Positions 8,643 through 16,017 of a stretch of 64,000 nt of DNA are shown here, one piece after another. Position numbers and translations under genes: made by a program. Every line of letters starts with the position of its first letter. The stretch's first letter is position 1. The stretch lies in contig DATJAP010000016.1 of the NCBI GenBank assembly GCA_035516155.1, positions 93,041 to 157,040 of the forward strand. The letters run 5' to 3'. The notes below the pieces were generated by a model, which worked only from the letters and a program-made list of their open reading frames with translations, made no database searches and had not been told where the DNA came from. The DNA comes from JAJYKN01 sp035516155 (lineage in GTDB: Bacteria; Nitrospirota; UBA9217).

Positions 8643-8675
8643 AATTTCGGATTGCAAATTCGCGATTTCGGATTT
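8643..8675. repeat. Short direct repeat in recR-porG spacer
   Basis: Two copies of the ten-base unit ATTTCGGATT (8644-8653 and 8665-8674) around CGCGA-like filler. This kind of 'CCGAAATC-CGAATTTGC' filler is common between genes in several anaerobic Gram-negative lineages. It creates a false N-terminal extension of porG. Confidence 0.5.
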
Positions 8676-8717
8676 ATTGTTTACTCCGCATTCCACCATC
8701 CAAAATCGGCAATAAAC

Positions 8718-9413
8718 TTACATCTCCCGCCGACCTTCGAGCGCCCGTTGGACGGTGTTCTCATCGGCGTACTCGATATCACCGCCGACCGGAAGGCCAT
8801 AGGCGATCCGGCTGACAGTGATCCCAAGGGGTTTGATCAATTTGGAAAGATAGAGCGCTGTTGTTTCGCCCTTCACGGTCGGATTCGTCGCGATGATAAC
8901 TTCCCTGACCAGGCCTGTCTTCAGCCGGTCCATGAGGGCGTCGATCTTAAGGTCTTCCGGGCCGATGCCGTCGAGCGGAGAGATGGCGCCAAGCAGCGCA
9001 TGGTAGCGTCCCCGGAATATGCCATTCTTTTCAAGAATAAGAATGTTGCTCGGCTCTTCAACAACGCAGATACGGGCACCGTCGCGTTTTTCATCGCGGC
9101 ATATGCTGCATGTCTCGTCCTCGGTGATATTACTGCACACAGTGCAATACCGGGTGTTGTTTTTGAGGTCCAGGATGGCCTGCGCTATGCCAGCAGCCTC
9201 GCTTTGCGGCATGCCGAGCACAGCAAAAGAGAGCCGTTCGGCGCTCTTTCTGCCAATGCCGGGCAGTTTCATGAAGGCCTCGACCATCCTGCCGAGGGCC
9301 TTACCCGAAACTTCTGCGGCTTGTGCGCCAGCCTTCCCCCGTTTTCGTTCTTGCGGGGATTCCCGGGGCGATTGCTCCGTCGCCGCTACCCTATCCTGTG
9401 CGCTGCGCTCCAT
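8718..9413 (-). CDS. recR: Recombination mediator RecR
   Basis: 231 aa. RecR works with RecO (and RecF where present) to load RecA at gaps. Visible in order: helix-hairpin-helix LPGIGRKSAERL (about 50-61), a C4 zinc finger with C90, C93, C102 and C105, a Toprim domain (ARICVVEEPSNILILEK onward) and the C-terminal IAYGLPVGGDIEYADE. The start at 9413 gives about 30 extra N-terminal residues compared with usual RecR proteins (about 200 aa); no better ATG exists before residue 43, which is too late. It lies 13 bp after ybaB, in the common dnaX-ybaB-recR cluster. No recF is seen in this window. Confidence 0.95.
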   Translation of the reverse strand: MERSAQDRVAATEQSPRESPQERKRGKAGAQAAEVSGKALGRMVEAFMKLPGIGRKSAERLSFAVLGMPQSEAAGIAQAILDLKNNTRYCTVCSNITEDETCSICRDEKRDGARICVVEEPSNILILEKNGIFRGRYHALLGAISPLDGIGPEDLKIDALMDRLKTGLVREVIIATNPTVKGETTALYLSKLIKPLGITVSRIAYGLPVGGDIEYADENTVQRALEGRREM

Positions 9414-9426
9414 GCATCACCCTGTG

Positions 9427-9747
9427 CTAAAACAAACCGGGCGGGATCCCCATGCCTGAAGTAAGTTTGGACATTTCTTCCTTCATCAAGTCCTGAGATT
9501 TTCTGAGCGCCTCGTTTACCGCGGCAGTGACCAAATCTTGAAGCATTTCAATGTCCTTCGGGTCGACTACCGAAGCATCTATCTTGATAGAAAGGACCTC
9601 CTGTCTGCCGTTGGCAACGACAGTCACCATCCCGCCGCCGGAAGAAGCCTCTACGGTTTTTCCCCCTGCTTCTTCCTGGAGCTTTTTAACCCGCTCCTGC
9701 ATTTGCTGGGCCTGTTTCATGATGTTGCTGAGCATGTTTTTTGACAT
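9427..9747 (-). CDS. ybaB: YbaB/EbfC nucleoid-associated protein
   Basis: 106-aa DNA-binding protein of the YbaB/EbfC family, a dimer with a tweezer-like fold that coats DNA. The sequence shows the typical helix NIMKQAQQMQERVKKLQEE, the strand region KTVEASSGGGMVTVVANG, and the C-terminal helix AVNEALRKSQDLMKEEMSKL ending in a glycine/proline-rich GMGIPPGLF. It sits between dnaX and recR on the same strand, the normal context. The 142-bp gap to dnaX is AT-rich and may hold its own promoter. Confidence 0.93.
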   Translation of the reverse strand: MSKNMLSNIMKQAQQMQERVKKLQEEAGGKTVEASSGGGMVTVVANGRQEVLSIKIDASVVDPKDIEMLQDLVTAAVNEALRKSQDLMKEEMSKLTSGMGIPPGLF

Positions 9748-9889
9748 AAGAAGTCCTGGTTAAAGATATTTAAAAACCATTAAGGAAGAGTATATTAAAA
9801 GAAATTTTTCAGTTTTGCAACAAAAAATGCGGAGTTTATTTTATTAATATATAAAAAATTAAACGGCATACGACGGCTCCACGGCGCTG

Positions 9890-11548
9890 TCAGTCTGTCG
9901 AGTTGTCGTGTTCTATGACTTCCCCCTGTGGAAAAATCCGAAGGACGTCCTGGACGGCGGGGTCTTGTTCTTCGGGTTTGATCTTTTTGGGGCTTTTCGA
10001 TTTGATATCGCTCTTCGGCGCATCTCCCAGAGGCTTGACCTTCACCTGAACTTTTCTGCCCAGAACCTCCAGGGCCGCTTGTTCGATAATATCCAGATTC
10101 TCCCGCTTTTCCACTTGACTGACCTGGAAAATACCTTTCACACCGAGGACTAAAATCGTATCGGTATCTTCTAGCAGGCTGCTGTGTTCTAAAAAAGAGG
10201 CAAGGGCCGGCTTTTTGGATTTGAGCGCCTTCATGATCACGCCCCAAACATCCTCCTGTTCACCGCCCTGTGCTGTTAACGGGGAAGGAGCCGCTGAAGG
10301 GCGTACAGATTGGACAGAAGACTGAGGCTGAGGCGTTTCACGCACCTTGTGGTGCGAACGCATCGACGCTTCTGCGGGAGTCGTCAAAGGCTGTCTGCCC
10401 GATGCGAGCCGTGTCTCGAGTTCTTTCATGCGGCCAAGCACTTCGGCAAGTGGCTGAAGCGGTACAAGACTACAGGCTTTGATGAGACCGATTTCAAGGG
10501 TAAATCGCTGATGGGGCGACCAGCGCATATCGTCGAGCGTTTTTGAAAGACTGTCAAAGAGCATCAGGAGCTGGTCCGCTTCCGCCTTATCCGCCTGCTG
10601 CCTGATGGCTTCGATATCGGCGGTGGGAAGCTCCATGATTTGGCCCGGTTCAGACGCGATTTTCACAATCATCATATTTCGCAGATGTTCCACCATTCCG
10701 GAAAGAAACTGGCGCATATCCTGTCCCTGCTCCATAAGGGCATCCACCTGCTTAAGCAGATCTCCAGCGTCCCTTGCCAGGAGACTAGCGGCAAACTGCA
10801 GTAGACGCTCCTGGGCTACGGTACCGAGAGTCGCCTGGAGATCACTGTCGTTGATCTCCATACCGCTGTACGAAACCGCCTGGTCCAGGAGGCTCTGGGA
10901 GTCCCGCATGCTCCCTTCCGCCGCGCGCGCAATCATCGCAAGGCCCCCGTCCGATATTTTAATGCCCTCGGTATCGGCAATCGTCCGAAGCCTGCCGACG
11001 ATATCGTGAAGTAATACGCGCTTGAACCCATAACGCTGGCAGCGGGAGTGAATCGTTGCCGGGATTTTTTGCGGTTCCGTCGTGGCGAAAATGAAAATAA
11101 CGTGGGGCGGCGGTTCTTCGAGCGTTTTGAGCAGGGCGTTGAAGGCCTCATTCGTGAGCATATGGACCTCGTCGATCACGTAGACCTTGTACTTGCCGCC
11201 GACAGGAGCATATTTAACGGCCTCGCGCAGTTCGCGGATGTGTTCAATGCCCCTGTTCGATGCACCGTCGATCTCAACGACGTCCACCGAGGTGCCGGCC
11301 GCGGTCTCAAGGCAGGAATCACATTTACCGCACGGGGTCGGAGTCGGACCCTGAATACAGTTCAGCGCTTTGGCAAGGATACGAGCCGTAGTGGTCTTTC
11401 CCACGCCGCGCGGGCCCGAGAACAGAAATGCATGGGCAAGTCTTCCCGACAAGATGGCATTCTGGAGCGTTCTCGTGATATGCCCCTGACCAACCACATC
11501 ATCGAAAACCTGGGGCCTCCATTTTCTGGCCAGCACCTGGTAGCTCAT
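9890..11548 (-). CDS. dnaX: DNA polymerase III subunit tau/gamma
   Basis: 552 aa. Clamp-loader ATPase that opens the beta clamp and holds the replisome. Walker A GPRGVGKT is at 45-52, the zinc cysteines are C64, C73, C76 and C79, the DEVH box is at 126-129 and sensor 1 is in FATTEPQKIP. Domain III follows to about 365, then a proline/serine-rich linker (365-425) and a tau-type C-terminal domain ending DVLRIFPQGEVIEHD. There is no strong A-rich slippery site of the E. coli type, so a separate gamma product is not predicted with confidence. It lies just downstream of the SRP RNA gene. Confidence 0.95.
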   Translation of the reverse strand: MSYQVLARKWRPQVFDDVVGQGHITRTLQNAILSGRLAHAFLFSGPRGVGKTTTARILAKALNCIQGPTPTPCGKCDSCLETAAGTSVDVVEIDGASNRGIEHIRELREAVKYAPVGGKYKVYVIDEVHMLTNEAFNALLKTLEEPPPHVIFIFATTEPQKIPATIHSRCQRYGFKRVLLHDIVGRLRTIADTEGIKISDGGLAMIARAAEGSMRDSQSLLDQAVSYSGMEINDSDLQATLGTVAQERLLQFAASLLARDAGDLLKQVDALMEQGQDMRQFLSGMVEHLRNMMIVKIASEPGQIMELPTADIEAIRQQADKAEADQLLMLFDSLSKTLDDMRWSPHQRFTLEIGLIKACSLVPLQPLAEVLGRMKELETRLASGRQPLTTPAEASMRSHHKVRETPQPQSSVQSVRPSAAPSPLTAQGGEQEDVWGVIMKALKSKKPALASFLEHSSLLEDTDTILVLGVKGIFQVSQVEKRENLDIIEQAALEVLGRKVQVKVKPLGDAPKSDIKSKSPKKIKPEEQDPAVQDVLRIFPQGEVIEHDNSTD

Positions 11549-11745
11549 AGCAGCCTCACAACAACCTGGAAATGTTTATTAACCGCTGATCAACACCGTT
11601 GAAAACTAAAATCGATGAGAAAGAAATCATAGGCTGTCGGGAAATAGTACTGCAAAGATTATCTTGATGTTAACCGGACTCAACCATTGTCCCATCCGTT
11701 TCATCAGTTTTGTCACGTGTTGTCTCGGCTGATGATAATAAAAAG

Positions 11746-11858
11746 GCTCATAAACCCGGGCGCCCCTGCGGCACACCCGGACCCCGCTTACCGCTGCTTC
11801 CTTCCGGACCTGACGGGGTTCACGGGACCGTGGTTGCGCAGGACCCGGGCTCATGAGC
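11746..11858 (-). ncRNA. ffs: Signal recognition particle RNA (4.5S type)
   Basis: 113 nt. The ends pair (GCTCAT...CCCGGG with CCCGGG...ATGAGC). The apical domain carries the diagnostic GTCAGGTCCGGAAGGAAGCA loop region bound by Ffh. A CTTTTTATT run follows on the minus strand and can serve as terminator. Short bacterial form without Alu domain. It lies between tRNA-Ser(GGA) and dnaX, a common placement. Confidence 0.93.
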
Positions 11859-11965
11859 GCTTATAAATAGTTCACCATTAGGGGTTCAACGTTCAAAGTA
11901 AAATCATACATCATCACTTTCAAGTCTTTATCTGAACGATGAACGCTGAACTATTATTTTAAAAA

Positions 11966-12053
11966 TGGCGGAGAGGGTGGGATTTGAACCCACGTTAGGT
12001 TTCCCTAAACACGCTTTCCAAGCGTGCGCCTTCAGCCGCTCGGCCACCTCTCC
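11966..12053 (-). tRNA. tRNA-Ser (GGA)
   Basis: 88 nt class II tRNA with encoded CCA. Acceptor GGAGAGG/CCTCTCC, anticodon loop TTGGAAA within CACGC/GCGTG, and a long variable arm (GTTTAGGGAAACCTAAC). Reads UCU and UCC. Confidence 0.95.
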
Positions 12054-12112
12054 ATGTTCAACATTTTGTCCGACTGCTTGAACCGTTCAACCGTTAAATT
12101 ATTTTCATTGTA

Positions 12113-12202
12113 TGGCGGAGAGGGGGGGATTTGAACCCCCGGTGGAGTTACCCCCACAACAGTTTTCGAGACTGCCGCCTTCAGCCGCTCGGCCACCTCT
12201 CC
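12113..12202 (-). tRNA. tRNA-Ser (CGA)
   Basis: 90 nt class II tRNA with encoded CCA. Anticodon loop CTCGAAA gives CGA, reading UCG; long variable arm GTGGGGGTAACTCCAC. It shares acceptor and D-arm sequence with its neighbouring serine tRNA genes. Confidence 0.95.
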
Positions 12203-12267
12203 GAGTTTCATAAGTATTTATGGTTCTGGAGTCACATAAATGTGCCGAGCCTTCAAACCGTTGCTTG

Positions 12268-12792
12268 TCACACCCTCGCTGCTTTCGATCCGTGAGGCTT
12301 ATTTCTGGCTTTTTCGAAAAAGCGCTGAAGTACTTGGCGGCATTCCGCCTCCAAAATGCCGGGCGTTATCCGGTAGGTATGGTTAAGTCTGCCATCGCGC
12401 ACTACATCGTATACCGATCCGAGCACACCGGCTTTGGGATCGCGGCAACCATACACCAGCCTTCCAACTCTCGCAAGCACCAGAACACCAGCACACATCA
12501 GGCACGGCTCAAGCGTCACATACAGCGTCGCGTCCGAAAGCCGCCACCTGCCGAGCCTGGCCGATGCCTCGCGTACCGCGAGCAGTTCGGCATGGGCCGC
12601 GGGGTCCTGCCATGTCTCGCGCATATTGTGGGCCGAGGAAATAGCCTCATTACCGATGACAAGAACAGCGCCGACCGGCGTTTCGCCAAGGGTTTCCGCC
12701 CTGTGCGCCTCTGCCAAGGCCAGGGCCATGAAATCCTCGTCTGTCCTCTGCACCGGCTCCCGTTCCGGCGTTCGGAGAATAATTCTGTTCAT
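12268..12792 (-). CDS. tadA: tRNA(adenine-34) deaminase TadA
   Basis: Zinc deaminase that converts A34 to inosine in tRNA-Arg(ACG). The zinc motif is complete: HAE in PAAHAELLAVRE and PCxxC in LEPCLMCAGVLV. The substrate tRNA-Arg(ACG) gene lies immediately upstream on the same strand. The start is uncertain. ATG 12792 is only 6 bases from the tRNA 3' end and has no free ribosome site. ATG 12729 (MALALAEAHRA) has GAGGA 5 bases upstream but trims the N-terminus, and a GTG between them is also possible. The longest version is given (174 aa). The C-terminus runs about 20 residues past the normal domain end. Confidence 0.9.
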   Translation of the reverse strand: MNRIILRTPEREPVQRTDEDFMALALAEAHRAETLGETPVGAVLVIGNEAISSAHNMRETWQDPAAHAELLAVREASARLGRWRLSDATLYVTLEPCLMCAGVLVLARVGRLVYGCRDPKAGVLGSVYDVVRDGRLNHTYRITPGILEAECRQVLQRFFEKARNKPHGSKAARV

Positions 12793-12798
12793 GATAGT

Positions 12799-12875
12799 TG
12801 GCGCGCCCAAGAGGATTCGAACCTCTGGCCTACGGATTCGTAGTCCGTTGCTCTATCCAGCTGAGCTATGGGCGC
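12799..12875 (-). tRNA. tRNA-Arg (ACG)
   Basis: 77 nt with encoded CCA. Acceptor GCGCCCA/TGGGCGC, anticodon loop CTACGAA within ACGGA/TCCGT. This is the usual sole bacterial tRNA whose A34 is edited to inosine, by the TadA encoded 6 bases downstream. Confidence 0.96.
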
Positions 12876-12942
12876 AAATAAAGCGCACAGATGCGTAAAA
12901 AAAGCATCTGTGCACGAGCGAGCAACATTCCGAATACTGAAA

Positions 12943-13485
12943 CTACCTGGGAACCCCGCCCACAAGGGTGATACCGACCTTCTCATGCTGGAAAGGATGA
13001 ATTGTGGGCTGCAACGAGAACAACCAGTTGTTCCAAATCTCCTTCCCATTCTCCATAACAGCAATCTGCACCGCGGGCATGTTCGGCTTGTCCGTCAGAG
13101 ACGTAAACTCCTTGTCGGACATTTTAAAGTCCGGCAGGAAATGAAGCACCTTGACAACCATGTTGGTTCCGGGAATGGTCAACTCGGATCCAATGTTTAC
13201 GGTATATTCTTTGGTCTTCATGGTCGCTTTATCTTCAATTGCGAGCTTCACTGCCTTCCACTTCGCCTTTACTTCGTTCGAAACCACAACTTGCCGCTCA
13301 ACCTTCGGCAGGTTCGGCGCTCCCGCTTGTGGCATTCCCGTCGGAGGCATCCCCGCCGGAGGCATTTGCCCTTCGACGCTCGGATGCCCTGGCGGCAGCT
13401 CGGGCTTCTCTTCTTTTTTCTTGCATGCTCCGAATGACAGAACCAGAACAAAGACGGAAACGATGGCGATGGATCTTTTCAGCAT
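12943..13485 (-). CDS. DUF2155-type lipoprotein
   Basis: 180 aa. A lipoprotein signal peptide (MLKRSIAIVSVFVLVLSFGAC, with the modified Cys at about residue 21) is followed by a Lys/Glu patch. A Met/Pro/Gly-rich linker with repeated MPPxGMP units comes next (about 33-60). The folded domain (KWKAVKLAIEDKATMKTKEYTVNIGSE... FLPDFKM... WNNWLF) resembles DUF2155. Function is unknown; it should be anchored in the outer or inner membrane. The start at 13485 has AAGGAGG 8-9 bases upstream; the frame continues up into the tRNA-Ser(GCT) region, which is not coding. It sits alone between two tRNA genes. Confidence 0.8.
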   Translation of the reverse strand: MLKRSIAIVSVFVLVLSFGACKKKEEKPELPPGHPSVEGQMPPAGMPPTGMPQAGAPNLPKVERQVVVSNEVKAKWKAVKLAIEDKATMKTKEYTVNIGSELTIPGTNMVVKVLHFLPDFKMSDKEFTSLTDKPNMPAVQIAVMENGKEIWNNWLFSLQPTIHPFQHEKVGITLVGGVPR

Positions 13486-13563
13486 GGTTAATACCCTCCT
13501 TGAAAATGGCAAAAATGTTATTACGGTGTTCCGTTGGCTGCTACTTAGAAGCCTTCTTGAAAA

Positions 13564-13653
13564 TGGCGGAGAGGCCGGGATTCGAACCCGGGGTGGAGTT
13601 ACCCCCACAACTGCTTAGCAGGCAGCTGCCTTCAGCCGCTCGGCCACCTCTCC
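13564..13653 (-). tRNA. tRNA-Ser (GCT)
   Basis: 90 nt class II tRNA with encoded CCA. Anticodon loop CTGCTAA gives GCT, reading AGU and AGC. Variable arm GTGGGGGTAACTCCAC is the same as in tRNA-Ser(CGA). Confidence 0.95.
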
Positions 13654-13716
13654 ATGTTCATCATTTTTTTTCAGCCGTTTAAACTATTCAATCAGGTTAA
13701 ACGTTTTCTCATTATA

Positions 13717-13802
<86 letters not shown>

Positions 13803-13914
13803 GTGTTTCGCAAGCCCATGCGTCGCAAGTCCATTGCGTTTGTAGGGTCTCGAGCGTCCCTTAAATCTCTTGGTACTAATTCTTCGTCACCATAAGCTCT
13901 CTACTCAAAAGAAC

Positions 13915-15201
13915 TCAACGGACGATTCTCTCTGCTCCGCCCATGTACGGCCTGAGTATTTCGGGGATAATCACGCTCCCGTCAGACTGCTGGTAGTTCT
14001 CCAGAATCGCCACAACGGTCCGGCCGACCGCAAGGCCTGAACCGTTCAACGTATGCACCAGCTCGGTTTTCTTGCCGCCTTTGGGCTTATAACGGATGTT
14101 TCCGCGATGCGCCTGGAAGTCTTCGAAGTTGGAACACGACGAAATTTCTCGATACTTGTTCTGGCCCGGCAGCCACACTTCGATATCATACGTCTTTGCC
14201 GCGGAAAAACCCAAGTCCCCCGCGCACAGTACGATTACCCGATAGGCAAGGCCGAGGCGTTTGAGGATCTCCTCTGCATGATTGGTAAGCTTTTCAAGCT
14301 CGTCATAGGAAGTATCGGGCCGGGCGAATTTCACCAGTTCTACCTTGTTGAACTGGTGCTGCCGGATGAGACCGCGCGTGTCTTTTCCGTATGATCCAGC
14401 TTCGCGCCGGAAGCAGGGTGTATAGGCAGTATAGAGTACGGGAAGGCTTTCTTCCGACAGGGTCTCATCCCGGTGAATATTGGTCACCGGAACCTCCGCC
14501 GTGGGAATCAGGAAATACGTCCCGTTCTCCACTTTGAAAAGCTCCTCCTCGAACTTCGGCAACTGACCCGTCGCCGTCATGCTCGCCCGATTCACCATGA
14601 ACGGGGGAAGCACTTCTCGGTAGCCATGTTCCGTGGTATGGAGGTCGAGCATGAGGTTGATCAGTGCTCGTTCGAGTCTCGCGCCTGCGCCTTTGTAAAG
14701 AGCGAAACGGGCTCCCGTAATCTTTGCAGCCCGGTCAAAATCAATTATGTCGAGGTATTCTGCCAAGTCCCAATGCGGCTTCGGCTCGAACGAGAACGCA
14801 GGCGGCTCACCGCCTTGCGGCGACCAGCGCCTGATTTCCACGTTATCATTTTCATCTTTGCCGTTGGGAACCGAGGCATGCGGCAGGTTCGGGATCGTAA
14901 GCAGAATGTTCCGTTGGGCGTCTTCAACCTCACGGGTGCTGTTCTCGAGGGCGGTGATCGTATCACCGACCGAGCGCATCTCGGCGACTTTGGCCTCCGC
15001 CGGTTGTCCGGCCTTTTTCAGCCGGCCGATCTCCTCGGACACCTCATTCCGGCGGCGGCGAAGGGTTTCGATTTCCTGCTGGGATGCGCGCCTCTTGACG
15101 TCCAACGCCAGAAATTCCGTAAGATCAAGGTTTGTGCCTCGCCGTGCCAGACCCGCCTTGACTACATCCGCATTCTCTCTCACAAACCGCAAATCAAGCA
15201 T
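13915..15201 (-). CDS. serS: Seryl-tRNA synthetase
   Basis: 428 aa class II synthetase, charging tRNA-Ser and also tRNA-Sec if present. The N-terminal long coiled coil that grips the variable arm of tRNA-Ser covers about residues 30-105 (RASQQEIETLRRRRNEVSEEI...). The catalytic core shows motif 2 (PCFRREAGSYGKDTRGLIRQ) and motif 3 (LNGSGLAVGRTVVAILEN). Length is normal. All four serine tRNA isoacceptor genes lie within 1.9 kb downstream on the same strand. It follows the TPR lipoprotein gene by 27 bp, so it may be the last protein gene of a gyrA-led transcript. Confidence 0.96.
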   Translation of the reverse strand: MLDLRFVRENADVVKAGLARRGTNLDLTEFLALDVKRRASQQEIETLRRRRNEVSEEIGRLKKAGQPAEAKVAEMRSVGDTITALENSTREVEDAQRNILLTIPNLPHASVPNGKDENDNVEIRRWSPQGGEPPAFSFEPKPHWDLAEYLDIIDFDRAAKITGARFALYKGAGARLERALINLMLDLHTTEHGYREVLPPFMVNRASMTATGQLPKFEEELFKVENGTYFLIPTAEVPVTNIHRDETLSEESLPVLYTAYTPCFRREAGSYGKDTRGLIRQHQFNKVELVKFARPDTSYDELEKLTNHAEEILKRLGLAYRVIVLCAGDLGFSAAKTYDIEVWLPGQNKYREISSCSNFEDFQAHRGNIRYKPKGGKKTELVHTLNGSGLAVGRTVVAILENYQQSDGSVIIPEILRPYMGGAERIVR

Positions 15202-15228
15202 TTAAGTTATCATTCTCCTTATACATTG

Positions 15229-16017
15229 TCAATAACTTTTCTTGACAATCCTGTTCTCAAGGGCCTTGATCTTGACCTGGATGGCCTCGGGATTCGGATA
15301 TAACGGTTCGATTTCTTTATAAAGCGCGAGTGCGTCTTTCAGATTATCACCGAGCTCAAGGCACTCGGCAAGAGCGAATTTTGCCTTGATCACCAGCTCC
15401 CTGTCCGTGTTCTGTTCCAGCGCTTTCCGGTAATACTGCTCCGAAGCATCGAGCGCGCCTTCGGAAAATGCTGCTGTCCCGAGGCGAAAATATGCAAGAC
15501 GTGACTGTTGACCGTTTGGAAATTCGGTCACCTGTTTTGTCCACGTCTTCTTCGCCTCTTCAATCTTTCCTACCCGGAACTGGCATTCAGCAAGGCTGTA
15601 GAGGCTCTTCTCCCGGATTTCGCGGTTTGTGTAGGCGGCGGCCGCCCGATATTCCTGTATCGCCCGTTCGTAGTCGTTGTAACCTAATTCGTAGATTTGT
15701 GCGATGTACCACTGTGCGTGCGGCGCCATGTCGCGGTGCGGATAGGTCTTGAGCAGAAGCCGAAGTGTCTGAAGCGCCTTGTCGGTCTCTCCGAGATAGA
15801 GAAACTGTGTTACTCCGGCCCAGTAGAGCGCTTCATCCGCCTTCGGACTCAAGGGATGCTCTTTCACCAGCTCGAAGTATAATGTCACGGCGGTCTGGTA
15901 ATCCCCCGCATTCCAGCGCTTGGTAGCGGCTTCATACTTGTTGCTCGCGTCCTTGTCAAAAACATCGCATCCTGTCAGGAGCATCCCGATCAGGATAACC
16001 AGAAGAGCTTTTTTCAT
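15229..16017 (-). CDS. TPR lipoprotein (BamD/YbgF-like)
   Basis: 262 aa. A lipoprotein signal ends in LLTGC (lipidated Cys about residue 17). The rest is built of tetratricopeptide repeats: YEAATKRWNAGDYQTAVTLYFEL, ADEALYWAGVTQFLYLGETDKAL, PHAQWYIAQIYELGYNDYERAI and so on to about residue 245. BamD and YbgF/CpoB proteins have this plan and act in outer-membrane assembly or envelope division, but the sequence alone does not separate these roles. Its ATG overlaps the gyrA stop (ATATGA), so translation is coupled to gyrA. Confidence 0.85.
   Translation of the reverse strand: MKKALLVILIGMLLTGCDVFDKDASNKYEAATKRWNAGDYQTAVTLYFELVKEHPLSPKADEALYWAGVTQFLYLGETDKALQTLRLLLKTYPHRDMAPHAQWYIAQIYELGYNDYERAIQEYRAAAAYTNREIREKSLYSLAECQFRVGKIEEAKKTWTKQVTEFPNGQQSRLAYFRLGTAAFSEGALDASEQYYRKALEQNTDRELVIKAKFALAECLELGDNLKDALALYKEIEPLYPNPEAIQVKIKALENRIVKKSY

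Noticed and set aside
8055..9464. A 469-codon plus-strand frame
   Set aside because: It covers porG and recR in antisense; those two minus-strand genes have clear motifs, so this is a shadow.
9890..10247. Programmed frameshift in dnaX producing gamma
   Set aside because: The A-rich spots near the C-terminal region do not form the A AAA AAG heptamer with a clear stem-loop; the second frame there is a shadow.
12220..12843. 207-codon plus-strand frame over tadA
   Set aside because: Antisense to tadA and tRNA-Arg; no independent support.
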